Source: Isoptericola peretonis
GTDB taxonomy: Bacteria; Actinomycetota; Actinomycetes; Actinomycetales; Cellulomonadaceae
Direction of reading: 5' to 3'
Length of the DNA: 64,000 bases
Assembly: GCA_023241745.1 (NCBI GenBank)
Contig: JALQCY010000002.1
Span: 248,001-312,000 of the forward strand
Shown here one piece after another: positions 8,771-17,564 of this stretch (its first letter is position 1; every line of letters starts with the position of its first letter). The notes beneath the pieces are model-generated. The model ran no database searches. It saw only the letters and a list, made by a program, of their open reading frames with translations, and had not been told where the DNA came from. Made by a program: the position numbers and the translations under genes.

Positions 8771-11517
8771 CAGCTGTCGCCGCCGGCGACGCCGGACGTG
8801 CCGGCGTTCACGTCGAGCAGGCGGTACTTCTCCACCGCCTTGGCGACGACGTCGGCCGGGACCTCGCCGCGGCGGGCGAGCTGCTGCAGCGTCCGGACCA
8901 CCATCGACGGCCCGTCGATGAGGAAGAAGCGACGCGCGGCCGCACGGGTGTCGGAGAAGCCGAAGCCGTCCGCCCCGAGCACCGCGTAGTCGCCCGGTAC
9001 CCAGGCGCGGATCTGGTCCGGCACCAGGTGGTCGTAGTCGCTGGTGGCGACGAACGGGCCCTGGGCGCCCGACAGCTTCTGCGTCACGTACGGGGTGCGC
9101 GGCTCGGCCGTCGGGTGCACCAGCGCGTCCTTCTCCGCGGCCAGCGCGTCACGACGCAGCTCGTTCCAGCTGGTCACCGACCACACGTCGGCCGACACGC
9201 CCCAGTCCTCGGCGAGGAGCTGCTGCGCCTCGAGCGCCCACGGCACGCCCACGCCGGAGGCGAGGAGCTGGGCCTTGGGACCCTCGGCGGCGGAGGTCGA
9301 GATCCGGTGGATGCCGCGGAGGATGCCCTCGACGTCCACGTCCTCCGGCTCCGCCGGCTGGACCATCGGCTCGTTGTACACGGTGAGGTAGTACATGACG
9401 TTCTGGTCGCGACCGTCCGACCCGTCGCCGTACATGCGCTCGATGCCGTCGCGCATGATGTGGCGGATCTCGTACCCGAAGGCCGGGTCGTACTGCACCA
9501 TCGCCGTGTTGGTGCCGGCGATGAGCGGCGAGTGGCCGTCGGCGTGCTGCAGGCCCTCGCCGGTCAGGGTGGTGCGGCCGGCCGTGGCGCCGATGATGAA
9601 CCCGCGGGCGAGCTGGTCGCCGGCGGCCCAGAACTGGTCGCCGGTGCGCTGGAAGCCGAACATCGAGTAGAAGATGTAGACCGGCACCATGGCCTCGCCG
9701 TGGGTCGCGTACGACGTCCCGACGGACTGGAAGGCCGCGGCCGAACCGGCCTCGTTGATGCCCGTGTGCATGATCTGGCCGGACTCGGACTCCTTGTAGC
9801 TCAGCATGAGCTCGCGGTCCACGGCGAGGTAGTTCTGCCCCTGCGTGTTGAAGATCTTCGCGCTGGGGAAGATCGCGTCCAGACCGAACGTCCGAGCCTC
9901 GTCGGGGATGATCGGCACGACGCGCTTGCCGAACTCCTTGTCCTTGATGAGGTCCTTGAGCAGGCGCACGAAGGCCATCGTGCTGGCCACCTGCTGGGTG
10001 CCGGAACCCTTCTTGAGGATCTCGTAGGACTTCGGCTCCGGGAGCGTCAGCGGCTTCTGCGTCGACCGGCGCTCGGGCACGAAGCCGCCCAGGTGCCGGC
10101 GGCGCTCCAGCATGTACTGGATCGCCTCGTCGTCCATGCCCGGGTGGAAGTACGGCGGCAGGTACGGGTCGGCGTCGATCTGCTCGTCCGTCAGCGGGAT
10201 GCGCAGGTTGTCGCGCAGCGCCTTGAGGTCCTCGTTCTTGACCTTCTTCATCTGGTGCGTGGCGTTGCGCCCCGCGAAGCTCGAGCCCAGGGCGTAGCCC
10301 TTGACCGTCTGCGCCAGGATGACCGTCGGCTGCCCCGTGTGGGCGCGCGCGGCCGAGTACGCGGCGTAGATCTTGCGGTAGTCGTGACCGCCGCGCTTCA
10401 TGTTCCAAATGTCCTCGTCGGTCATGTTCTCGACGAGGGCCTTCGTCCTCGGGTCACGACCGAAGAAGTGCTCGCGGATGAACGCGCCGGACTCCGCACG
10501 GTAGGTCTGGTAGTCGCCGTCGGGCGTGGCGTTCATGAGGTTGACCAGGGCGCGGTCCTTGTCCGCGTTGAGCAGCGCGTCCCACTCGCGGCCCCAGATC
10601 ACCTTGATGACGTTCCAGCCGGCGCCCTTGAACTGGGCCTCCAGCTCCTGGATGATCTTGCCGTTCCCGCGGACGGGCCCGTCGAGGCGCTGCAGGTTGC
10701 AGTTCACGACGAAGGTCAGGTTGTCGAGCCCCTGGTGCGCCGCCTGCTGGAGCATGCCGCGCGACTCCGGCTCGTCCATCTCGCCGTCGCCGAGGAACGC
10801 CCACACGTCCTGCTGGCTCGTGTCCTTGATCCCGCGGTTGTGCAGGTACTTGTTGGTCCACGCCTGGTAGATCGCCGAGGCCGGGCCGAGGCCCATCGAC
10901 ACCGTCGGGAACTCCCAGAAGTCCGGCAGCATGCGCGGGTGCGGGTAGGAGGGCAGGCCGCCACCGGCGTGCGACTTCTCCTGACGGAACCCGTCGAGCT
11001 GGTCCGCGCTGAGGCGGCCCTCGAGGAACCCGCGGGCGTACTGGCCGGGGGAAGAGTGCCCCTGGAAGTACACCTGGTCGCCACCGCCCGGGTGGTCCTT
11101 GCCGCGGAAGAAGTGGTTGAGGCCCACCTCGTACAGCGTCGCCACCGACGCGTAGGACGAGATGTGGCCGCCCACCGCCACGTCGGGCCGCTGCGCGCGC
11201 GTCACCATGACGGCGGCGTTCCAGCGGATCCACGAGCGGTAGCGACGCTCCATCGCCTCGTCGCCCGGGAAGTACGGCTCGTCGTGCACGGCGATCGAGT
11301 TGACGTAGGGCGTCGCCACCGATGCGGGGATGTGCACGTTGCGCTCGCGCGCGCGGCGCAGCAGGTTGAGCATCACGTAGCGCGCCCGCGGGCCGCCCTT
11401 GTCGTCGATCAGGCCGTCGAACGACTCGACCCACTCGCCGGTCTCGGCGGGGTCGATGTCCGGGACGGCGCTGAGCAGGCCGTTGATCAACGGTCCGGTC
11501 TCGTCGTACGAAGCCAC
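8770..11517 (-). CDS. aceE: Pyruvate dehydrogenase E1 component, homodimeric type
   Basis: Decarboxylates pyruvate with thiamine diphosphate and passes the acetyl group to the lipoyl domains of E2 (915 aa). The ThDP motif begins with [12 protein letters not shown] (near residue 240) and ends at [13 protein letters not shown] (near 272). The substrate-site His region [16 protein letters not shown] is present. The single-chain AceE type is the form used in actinobacteria. I choose the GTG at 11517 ([10 protein letters not shown]), preceded by GAGAGAGG; a TTG two codons upstream is possible. No E2 or E3 gene adjoins it. The lipoate enzymes LipB and LipA at the far end of the window would serve the same complex. 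Confidence 0.95.
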   Translation of the reverse strand: MASYDETGPLINGLLSAVPDIDPAETGEWVESFDGLIDDKGGPRARYVMLNLLRRARERNVHIPASVATPYVNSIAVHDEPYFPGDEAMERRYRSWIRWNAAVMVTRAQRPDVAVGGHISSYASVATLYEVGLNHFFRGKDHPGGGDQVYFQGHSSPGQYARGFLEGRLSADQLDGFRQEKSHAGGGLPSYPHPRMLPDFWEFPTVSMGLGPASAIYQAWTNKYLHNRGIKDTSQQDVWAFLGDGEMDEPESRGMLQQAAHQGLDNLTFVVNCNLQRLDGPVRGNGKIIQELEAQFKGAGWNVIKVIWGREWDALLNADKDRALVNLMNATPDGDYQTYRAESGAFIREHFFGRDPRTKALVENMTDEDIWNMKRGGHDYRKIYAAYSAARAHTGQPTVILAQTVKGYALGSSFAGRNATHQMKKVKNEDLKALRDNLRIPLTDEQIDADPYLPPYFHPGMDDEAIQYMLERRRHLGGFVPERRSTQKPLTLPEPKSYEILKKGSGTQQVASTMAFVRLLKDLIKDKEFGKRVVPIIPDEARTFGLDAIFPSAKIFNTQGQNYLAVDRELMLSYKESESGQIMHTGINEAGSAAAFQSVGTSYATHGEAMVPVYIFYSMFGFQRTGDQFWAAGDQLARGFIIGATAGRTTLTGEGLQHADGHSPLIAGTNTAMVQYDPAFGYEIRHIMRDGIERMYGDGSDGRDQNVMYYLTVYNEPMVQPAEPEDVDVEGILRGIHRISTSAAEGPKAQLLASGVGVPWALEAQQLLAEDWGVSADVWSVTSWNELRRDALAAEKDALVHPTAEPRTPYVTQKLSGAQGPFVATSDYDHLVPDQIRAWVPGDYAVLGADGFGFSDTRAAARRFFLIDGPSMVVRTLQQLARRGEVPADVVAKAVEKYRLLDVNAGTSGVAGGDS

Positions 11518-11882
11518 CAGCAACCTCTCTCATCTTCGGACGGTGCGGCACATGGTCGCCGCCACCGGCCCGTGTCAGGCATCCCGCCGTGGGGGCGCGA
11601 CGTCGCGTGGTCGCGACGGTGCGGACCCGAACGGGTGGTCACACTCATTGTGTCCCCAGACGGGCCGGGGGAACACCATCGCGCGGTCAAGGATCCGTGA
11701 TCTACGTCATGCCCGGCCCCACGGATGTTGCCGAGGTCACTGTCGGAGCCGTGATCCGGCAAACGGCGCGCTCCGGGGGTTGCCGGGCGCCGCCGCTTCC
11801 GGTGGACTACGTTGGCGCACACGGGCAGGAGCGCGCCGTGCGCGCGTCGGCGAAGGTCAGCAGAGAGGAACGAAGGTCCAAC
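11518..11882. other. 365-bp divergent intergenic region, aceE / DUF3052
   Basis: No gene is seen here. It must hold the promoters for aceE (leftward) and for the DUF3052-peroxiredoxin pair (rightward). An imperfect inverted repeat lies at 11638-11654 (GTCACA-CTCAT-TGTGTC, one mismatch), 120 bp before the aceE start, and is the best operator candidate. No convincing -35/-10 pair was found for either gene. Confidence 0.5.
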
Positions 11883-12293
11883 GTGGGTAAGCAGGCGGAA
11901 TCCCCGGCAGCACGATTCGGGTTCGCACCCGGACAGGTGGTGCAGGAGTTCGGGTGGGGAGACGACGTCGACGGCGATCTGCGTGCCGACGTCGAGTCCG
12001 TGGTCGGCAGCGAGCTGGTCGACGAGGACTACGACGACGTCACCGACGGGGTGATCGTGTGGTGGCGTGACGAGGACGGCGACCTGACCGACATGCTGGT
12101 CGACGTCCTGACGGTGCTCGACGACAGCGGCCTCATCTGGCTGCTGACGCCGAAGCCGGGTCGCGACGGCCACGTCGCGCACGACGAGATCCAGGAGGCC
12201 GCGACGACGGCGGGCCTCCATGCGACGAGCACGTTCGCCGTCGCGCCGGACTGGTCGGCCACCAAGCTGGCCTATCGCGGCCGCGGCCGCTGA
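11883..12293 (+). CDS. DUF3052 family protein
   Basis: A 136-residue acidic protein of the actinobacterial DUF3052 family, function unknown. Recognisable stretches are RFGFAPGQVVQEFGWGDDVD and DGLIWLLTPK-like DSGLIWLLTPKPGRDGHV. The GTG at 11883 follows GAAGG 6 nt upstream. The peroxiredoxin gene starts 4 bp after its stop, so the two form an operon. The family is commonly found beside aceE in actinobacteria, as here. Confidence 0.85.
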   Translation: MGKQAESPAARFGFAPGQVVQEFGWGDDVDGDLRADVESVVGSELVDEDYDDVTDGVIVWWRDEDGDLTDMLVDVLTVLDDSGLIWLLTPKPGRDGHVAHDEIQEAATTAGLHATSTFAVAPDWSATKLAYRGRGR

Positions 12294-12297
12294 ACCG

Positions 12298-12774
12298 GTG
12301 ACGGACGGCTCCACGGCCGTGCGGTGGCGCGCGGGTGACCCCGCGCCGGACTTCACGCTGCCGGACACGCACGGCACGCCCGTGCACCTCGCGGACCTGC
12401 GGGGCGAGCCGGTGCTGCTCGTGTTCTTCCCGTTCGCGTTCTCCGGCATCTGTACCGGGGAGCTGTGCGAGCTGCGGGACAACATCGAGGACTTCGAGGC
12501 GGCCGGCGTGCGGCTCCTGGCCGTCTCGACCGACCCCGTCTTCGCGCTCAAGGCGTGGCACGAGCAGGAGGGCTTCGGCTTCGACCTGCTCAGCGACTTC
12601 TGGCCGCACGGCGCCGTCGCCGACGGCTACGGCGTCTTCGACCGGGACAGCGGGCACGCGCTGCGCGGATCGTTCCTCGTCGACGGCGACGGGATCGTGC
12701 GCTGGTCGGTCGTGAACCCGCGCGGGCAGCGGCGCGACCTGGACGCCTACCGCGAGGCGCTCGCGGAGATCTGA
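12298..12774 (+). CDS. AhpE-like peroxiredoxin
   Basis: A 158-aa thiol peroxidase of the AhpE/BCP group that reduces peroxides in the cytoplasm. The active-site segment FFPFAFSGICTGELC has the peroxidatic Cys at residue 52, in the pattern P-x3-S-x2-C (Ser in place of the usual Thr). A second Cys at residue 57, five residues on, has the spacing of the resolving Cys of BCP/PrxQ enzymes, whereas one-Cys AhpE lacks it. LLSDFWPHGAVADGYGVF matches AhpE. It starts at the GTG at 12298, 4 bp after the DUF3052 stop. Confidence 0.88.
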   Translation: MTDGSTAVRWRAGDPAPDFTLPDTHGTPVHLADLRGEPVLLVFFPFAFSGICTGELCELRDNIEDFEAAGVRLLAVSTDPVFALKAWHEQEGFGFDLLSDFWPHGAVADGYGVFDRDSGHALRGSFLVDGDGIVRWSVVNPRGQRRDLDAYREALAEI

Positions 12775-12814
12775 CCTGCGAGGACGGGCGTGCGCGAGGG
12801 GCGCTCGCGCCCGG

Positions 12815-12820
12815 TATCCT
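12815..12820 (+). promoter_or_regulatory. Candidate -10 of tRNA-Val gene
   Basis: TATCCT lies 15 bp before the mature tRNA 5' end in otherwise GC-rich DNA, the right place for a -10 hexamer. No clear -35 is seen. Confidence 0.4.
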
Positions 12821-12835
12821 TGCCTGCGCTGCCCA

Positions 12836-12912
12836 GGGCCTGTAGCTCAGCTGGTCAGAGCGCCACGCTTACACCGTGGATGTCGGGGGTTCGAGTCCCT
12901 CCGGGCCCACCA
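12836..12912 (+). tRNA. tRNA-Val (anticodon TAC)
   Basis: A complete cloverleaf with encoded CCA. The 7-bp acceptor stem pairs GGGCCTG with CGGGCCC (one G-T pair). The D-arm is TAGCTCAGCTGGTCAGAGCG. The anticodon stem CCACG/CGTGG encloses the loop CTTACAC with anticodon TAC. The T-arm GGGGGTTCGAGTCCCTC is normal, the discriminator base is A and CCA is at 12910-12912. The decaying region 13053-18747 begins 140 bp downstream. Confidence 0.97.
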
Positions 12913-12915
12913 TCC

Positions 12916-12928
12916 CCGCTTGAAGCGG
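12916..12928 (+). terminator. Small hairpin after tRNA-Val
   Basis: CCGCT-TGA-AGCGG followed by TT, 3 bp after the encoded CCA. It is a short but well-placed candidate terminator for the tRNA transcript. Confidence 0.35.
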
Positions 12929-13052
12929 TTCGCCTCTGGACCGAGCGACGGTTCCCTGCCGCGGCCCGGATCGAGGCAGTGCAGAACCGGTGGACCGGCA
13001 CCCGCCAGGTCGACGAGCCCGTGGTCGCTTCGGGCACCGGACCTGCCGCCGC

Positions 13053-14043
13053 TCACCACGGCCCCGGGAGGCGTACGACCCGGTCGGCCGCCTCGACGGT
13101 GGACCGCCGGTGCGCGATGACGAGCGTCGCGCGGTCCCGCGAGCCGCCGAGCAGCTCCATCAGCGCGCCGTCGGCCCCGTGGTCGAGCGACGCCGTCGCC
13201 TCGTCGAGGACCAGCACCCGCGGTCCGCGCAGCAGCGCTCGCGCGACGGCGACCCGCGCGCGCTGTCCTCCGGACAACCCGTACCCGTGCTCGCCCACGG
13301 GCGTCTCCAGCCCGAGCGGCATCCCGACGTCCGGCCGCAGCAGCCCGGCGTCGTGCGCGGCCCGCCGGAGCGCCGCGTCGCATGGTCGGGAGCGCCGAGC
13401 AGGATGTTGGTCCGCACCGTGCCGCGCAGCAACGGCGAGGACTGCGGGACGAGTGCGACGAGCCGGCGCAGCACGTCATCGGGCAGGGTGCGGACGTCCG
13501 TCCCGTCCACGCAGATCGTGCCACCGTCCGGGTCCCGCAGTCGCAGCACCAGCCGGGCGGCCGTCGTCTTCCCCGCCCCCGACGGTCCGGTGAGCGCCAC
13601 CACCTCGCCCGGTCGCACGTGCAGGGAGAAGCGGTCGAGCACGGGGTGGTTGCCGTCGTAGGAGAAGGAGACGCGCTCGAGCACCAGACCCGCCTCGCTG
13701 TCGTCCCCGTCGGAGGTCGCGCCCGAGGGCGTCGTCGTGCGGTCGGCGTGGTCACGCCGACCGAGGGGGGCCGAGGCTCCGGGGCGCGGGGCGTGGTCGG
13801 GCGCACCGACGGACGGTGGGAGATCGAGGACGTCGGCGATCCGCGCAGCAGCCGCGCGGAGGGTCCCGCTGTTGCGCAGCAGGTCCGCGATCTGCGCGAC
13901 CGGCCCCAGTCCGGCGACGGCGACCGTCACGGCGAGCGGGATCTCGGACGGTGCCACGGCGGTACCGGCGACGAGTGTGACGACGATCGCCCCGATCGCG
14001 GCGACCGCGAAGAGCGCGTCCCCGACGGCCTGCTCGCAGTGGA
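13053..14043 (-). pseudogene. ABC exporter relic (CydCD-like), truncated and frameshifted
   Basis: Only the end of a transmembrane domain (from about 14043, GDALFAVAAIGAIVV) and the ATPase domain of a fused permease-ATPase remain. Walker A GPSGAGKTT and the Q-loop LVPQSSPLL are in one frame. The signature LSGGQRARVAVARAL, Walker B VLVLDEATASLD and His-loop LVIAHRRST are in another. The frames join if one base is restored near 13377, giving PDHADAALRRAAHDAGL. About 300 residues of the membrane domain are missing upstream, so this is a relic even if the frameshift is a sequencing error. A cytochrome-bd assembly (CydC/CydD) origin is a guess from the domain order. Confidence 0.8.
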
Positions 14044-14155
14044 AGGCGCCGCAGGTCGCACTGGTGCCTGTCGTCGTGGGCGGGCGCACCGTTCGAGTGC
14101 CCCCGAGGCTGGCCCGCGCTGTTCGGCGCGGCCTGGTGGATCCGGGCTGAGCTGA

Positions 14156-14503
14156 CGGCAGGGCCAGCTCTGTGGAGACTTCCCGCGAGCCGGGCCCGAG
14201 CAGTGCCGCGCAGGCGTTCACCCGCGCGGGGCTGCGGCCGGCGCGGTCGACGCCGTGCACGGGCCCGACGGCGAAGCGCGCTATCGAGTGCTCCGCGTGT
14301 CCGACGACCACGACGTCCTCTGCCGCGCCTGTGGATCTGCCGTCGAGGTTCCGGCGGGCGTCGTCGTGCACCGGGCCACCGGAGTCGGCTCGCAGCACGA
14401 CTTCACCGACGTGGTGGTCGTGGTCGAGGTGACCGGAGTCTGCGCCCGCTGTGTCGCCGAGCACGAACCACCCGTAAACGAGAACGATTCTCGTTCGTGT
14501 TAG
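14156..14503 (+). pseudogene. Fur/Zur-family C-terminal relic
   Basis: This frame encodes AGAVDAVHGPDGEARYRV, then LCRACGSAVEV, HDFTDVVVVVEVTGVCARC. That matches the end of the winged helix and the metal-binding domain of Fur proteins, with both CxxC pairs (CRAC, CARC). The DNA-binding helices upstream cannot be found in this frame, which is open only from 14156. The best match begins near 14240, and the adjacent frame carries AFTRAG just before it, suggesting a frameshift. A GTG at 14255 would give an 82-residue protein. An intact homologue lies 2.6 kb downstream at 17102. Confidence 0.6.
14477..14495 (+). promoter_or_regulatory. Zur-type box upstream of the zinc operon
   Basis: AACGAGAACGATTCTCGTT is a perfect 8-3-8 inverted repeat. 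Its core GAGAACGATTCTC resembles Fur-superfamily boxes (GAAAACGATTTTC type), which in actinobacteria are bound by Zur. It lies 99 bp before the aztD-like ATG and overlaps the 3' end of the Fur relic. The intact Zur-like regulator at 17102 is the likely partner (inference). Confidence 0.7.
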
Positions 14504-14593
14504 ATTCCCTCCTGGTCGTCCCAACGGCCAGGAAGACACCACCAGAAAGGAGAGGGCACCACGACGGCCGGACTGCCGTGGGCCCACCACCTC

Positions 14594-15961
14594 ATGACTC
14601 TCATTGCACCGAATCGGACGCGCTCCAGGGCGCTCGTGTCCCTGGGGCTGGTCCTGCCGCTCGTTGCGCTCACGGCGTGCTCGTCGGGAGAAGCAGGGTC
14701 CGGCGCGGGCTCGTCGGCGCCGGAGAGCCCTGCCGAGGAGCAGGCGCAGGCCACGGAAGAGGCCACGTACACGCCCCGCATCGCCATCACCTACGAGGGC
14801 GGTATCCGGGTGCTCGACGCCGCCTCGTTGGAGGAGGTCGGCGACTTCGAGCTCGAGGGCTTCAACCGGATCAACGGCGTCGGCGACGGCCGCCACCTCC
14901 TGGTGTCCACCACGGGCGGCTTCCAGCTCCTGGACGGCGGTGCGTGGGCACAGCCGCACGGGGACCACGCGCACTACTACACCGCCGACCCCGAGCTCAC
15001 CGACACGATGTTCGACGCCACGACGCCCGGGCACGTCGTGGTGCACCACGGCCGCACCGCGCTGTTCGACGACGGCACCGGGCACGTCGAGATGTTCGAC
15101 TCCGCCGCCGTGGCCGACCCGGAGCGGGAGACGCGGGAGCACACCACCCCGGAGGCGCACCACGGCGTCGCGGTGGAGCTGTCCGACGGCTCTCTCATCG
15201 TCTCCGAGGGCACCGAGGACGCGCGCACCGGCCTGCGCGTGCTCGACAAGAACGGCAAGGAGATCGCAGCCTCGGACGAGTGCCCCGGCATCCATGGTGA
15301 GGCTGTCGCGGCAGACGAGGTCGTGCTGGCCGGCTGCGAGGACGGCGTCCTGATCGTCAAGGACGGGGACATCACCAAGGTCGACAGCCCCGACGCCTAC
15401 GGGCGGATCGGCAACCAGGCCGGCAGCGAGGAGTCGAGCGTCGTGCTCGGCGACTACAAGTCCGACCCGGACGCCGAGCTCGAGCGGCCCACCCGCGTGT
15501 CGCTCACCGATACCGCCACGGGCACGTTGAAGCTGGTCGACCTGCCGTCCAGCTACACGTTCAGGTCTCTGGCTCGAGGTGACGGCGGCGAGGCGCTCGT
15601 GCTCGGTACCGACGGCCGGATTCACGTGATCGACCCTGAGACCGCCAAGGTCACCAAGTCGATCCCCGTCATCGACGAGTGGGAGGAGCCGGTCGAGTGG
15701 CAGCAGCCGCGCCCGGCCATCTTCATGCTCGACGGCTCGGCGTACGTGACCGACCCGGCGAACAAGTCCATCAGCGCCGTCGACATCGAGACCGGTGAGG
15801 TGTGGAACACCGTCGAGCTCGACGTCGAGCCCAACGAGATCAACGGCATCTCGGGCAACGTGGAGGAGGGCTCCACCGAGTTCGGCGAGTCTGACGAGCA
15901 CGACCACGAGCACGCCGAGGAGGAGCACGAGCACGCGGAGGACGAGGGCGACTCGCACTGA
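14594..15961 (+). CDS. aztD: AztD-like zinc metallochaperone lipoprotein
   Basis: A 455-aa exported lipoprotein. The signal peptide (NRTRSRALVSLGLVLPLVA) ends in a lipobox LTAC with Cys near residue 29. The body is made of repeated beta segments (HVIDPETAKVTKS, SISAVDIETGEVWNT) fitting a beta-propeller. The C-terminus is metal-binding: DEHDHEHAEEEHEHAEDE. AztD proteins hand zinc to the binding protein AztC/ZnuA, which is encoded next. The ATG at 14594 has no ribosome binding site, whereas a strong AAAGGAGAG at 14546-14554 sits 6 nt before an in-frame ACG (14561), so the true start is uncertain. A Zur-type box lies upstream. Confidence 0.82.
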   Translation: MTLIAPNRTRSRALVSLGLVLPLVALTACSSGEAGSGAGSSAPESPAEEQAQATEEATYTPRIAITYEGGIRVLDAASLEEVGDFELEGFNRINGVGDGRHLLVSTTGGFQLLDGGAWAQPHGDHAHYYTADPELTDTMFDATTPGHVVVHHGRTALFDDGTGHVEMFDSAAVADPERETREHTTPEAHHGVAVELSDGSLIVSEGTEDARTGLRVLDKNGKEIAASDECPGIHGEAVAADEVVLAGCEDGVLIVKDGDITKVDSPDAYGRIGNQAGSEESSVVLGDYKSDPDAELERPTRVSLTDTATGTLKLVDLPSSYTFRSLARGDGGEALVLGTDGRIHVIDPETAKVTKSIPVIDEWEEPVEWQQPRPAIFMLDGSAYVTDPANKSISAVDIETGEVWNTVELDVEPNEINGISGNVEEGSTEFGESDEHDHEHAEEEHEHAEDEGDSH

Positions 15962-15994
15962 CGCGCCAGCACGTCCGGGCTGCACGTCGTGACG

Positions 15995-16033
15995 GAGACG
16001 GCGGCGGCACCTCCCCGGTGCCTCCGCCGTCTC
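15995..16033 (+). terminator. Hairpin between aztD and the zinc-binding protein gene
   Basis: Arms 15995-16011 and 16017-16033 (17 nt each, one mismatch) enclose a TCCCC loop. It lies 34 bp after the aztD stop and could attenuate read-through into the next gene. Confidence 0.65.
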
Positions 16034-16083
16034 ACCTCGCCCATCTCCCTTACCGTCTCACCACCCGTTGGAGCTCCACCGCC

Positions 16084-17007
16084 ATGCCCTCCCGCACCGG
16101 CCGCCCTTGTTCCGCACTGCTCGCCGTCGTCCTGACCTCCGGTGCCCTCGGCGCCTGCGCGCCGTCGCCGGCGGACGACTCCGTCGAGGTGGTCGCGTCG
16201 TTCTACCCGTTGCAGTTCGTCGCCGAGCAGGTCGGTGGCGTGCATACGAAGGTCACCAACCTCACGCCTCCCGCCGCCGACCCGCACAGCCTGGAGCTGT
16301 CTCCCGCCAAGGTGCGTCAGCTCGGCAGCGCCGACGTCGTCGTGTACCTGTCGGGCATGCAGACCGCCACCGACGAGGCGGTCGCATCCCAGAAGCCTGA
16401 GCACCTCGTCGACACCGCCGAGGCCGCAGGCCCGGGACCCGGCCGGGACGACGGGACGGCGCCGACCGGGTTGCAGGGCGACGCCGTCGACCCTCACTTC
16501 TGGCAGGATCCGACCCGCCTGGCAAAGGCCGCCCGTCAGGTCGCGGACGAGCTCTCCGCGGCCGACCCTGAGCACGCCACGGACTACATGGCGAACGCCG
16601 AGGCGCTCGCGGTCGAGCTGGCTGCTCTCGACGAGGAGTACCGCACCGCTCTCGCCCCGTGCGCCGGTGCCACGCTCGTGACCTCGCACGAGGCCTTCGG
16701 CTACCTCGCCGCGCGATATGACCTGAACCAGGTCGGCATCGTCGGTCTCGATCCCGAGGTCGAACCGTCGCCCGCCCGGCTCCGCCACGTCCGGTCCGTC
16801 GTTCAGGACGCGGGCGTCACGACCATCTACTTCGAGGTCATCACCAGCCCGAAGGTCGCCGAGACTCTCGCTGCCGACCTCGGTATCGCCACTGACAAGC
16901 TCGACCCGCTCGAGGGGCGCTCGAGCGCCGACGCCGACTATGTCGACGTGATGCGCGCCAACCTCAGCGCGTTGCGGGGTGGACTGGTCTGCGACGGGGA
17001 CGCCTGA
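16084..17007 (+). CDS. Zinc ABC transporter substrate-binding lipoprotein (ZnuA/AztC type)
   Basis: A 307-aa cluster A-I metal-binding protein, lipid-anchored through the lipobox LGAC (SGALGACAPS). Expected metal ligands are visible: His in PPAADPHSLELSP, His in DAVDPHFWQDP, His in TSHEAFGYLA, and an acidic residue in YFEVITSPK. It would capture zinc outside the membrane and deliver it to an ABC permease. No permease or ATPase gene is present nearby, which is odd. It sits 122 bp after aztD, across a hairpin, and 94 bp before the Zur-like regulator. The ATG at 16084 has GGAG upstream with a rather long spacing of 10 nt. Confidence 0.88.
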   Translation: MPSRTGRPCSALLAVVLTSGALGACAPSPADDSVEVVASFYPLQFVAEQVGGVHTKVTNLTPPAADPHSLELSPAKVRQLGSADVVVYLSGMQTATDEAVASQKPEHLVDTAEAAGPGPGRDDGTAPTGLQGDAVDPHFWQDPTRLAKAARQVADELSAADPEHATDYMANAEALAVELAALDEEYRTALAPCAGATLVTSHEAFGYLAARYDLNQVGIVGLDPEVEPSPARLRHVRSVVQDAGVTTIYFEVITSPKVAETLAADLGIATDKLDPLEGRSSADADYVDVMRANLSALRGGLVCDGDA

Positions 17008-17101
17008 GCCGCACCGGCGACGCCGCGACCGCACGGGGCGGAACGGCGACGGATTCCTGTGAGATCCTCGGGTGTTCCCGTGGGTGAAGGAGGTGACCGC
17101 C

Positions 17102-17491
17102 GTGGCACGGATGACCCGCCAGCGAGCGGCGCTGAACGAGGCGATCGACGATCTGACGGAGTTCCGCAGCGCGCAGGAGATCCACCGCACCTTGCTCGAC
17201 CGGGGCGACAAGGTTGGTCTCGCCACCGTCTACCGCGGCTTGCAGCGTCTGGCCGACGCCGGCGAGCTCGACACGGTGCGGACGGGAGAGGGCGAGAACC
17301 TCTATCGGCGGTGCGAGACGCGCAACCACCACCATCACCTCGTGTGCCGGGTGTGCGGCCGGGCCGAGGAGATCGACGGCCCGAGCGTCGAGCGATGGAC
17401 GCGCGATGTGGGTGCCATGTACGGATTTGCCGACATCACGCACCAGGTCGAGCTCTTCGGCACCTGCGCCGCCTGCACCGCATCCGGCTGA
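17102..17491 (+). CDS. zur: Fur-family regulator, probable Zur
   Basis: A 129-aa metal-responsive repressor. The N-terminal winged helix (MTRQRAALNEAI, SAQEIHRTLLDRGDKVGLATVYRGLQRLADAG) is complete. The metal domain has HHHHLVCRVCGRAEEI and a second pair CAAC near the C-terminus, giving a structural Zn(Cys)4 site. The GTG at 17102 follows GAAGGAGG by 8 nt. Location behind two zinc-handling genes and the absence of iron genes favour Zur over Fur. Its likely site is the box at 14477-14495. Confidence 0.87.
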   Translation: MARMTRQRAALNEAIDDLTEFRSAQEIHRTLLDRGDKVGLATVYRGLQRLADAGELDTVRTGEGENLYRRCETRNHHHHLVCRVCGRAEEIDGPSVERWTRDVGAMYGFADITHQVELFGTCAACTASG

Positions 17492-17564
17492 CGTCGGTCA
17501 GAGGCCTCGTCAGGGCTCGGGCTCGGAGGTGCGTCGAGGTCGCGCGCAAGGGCGTCCGGGCGAG

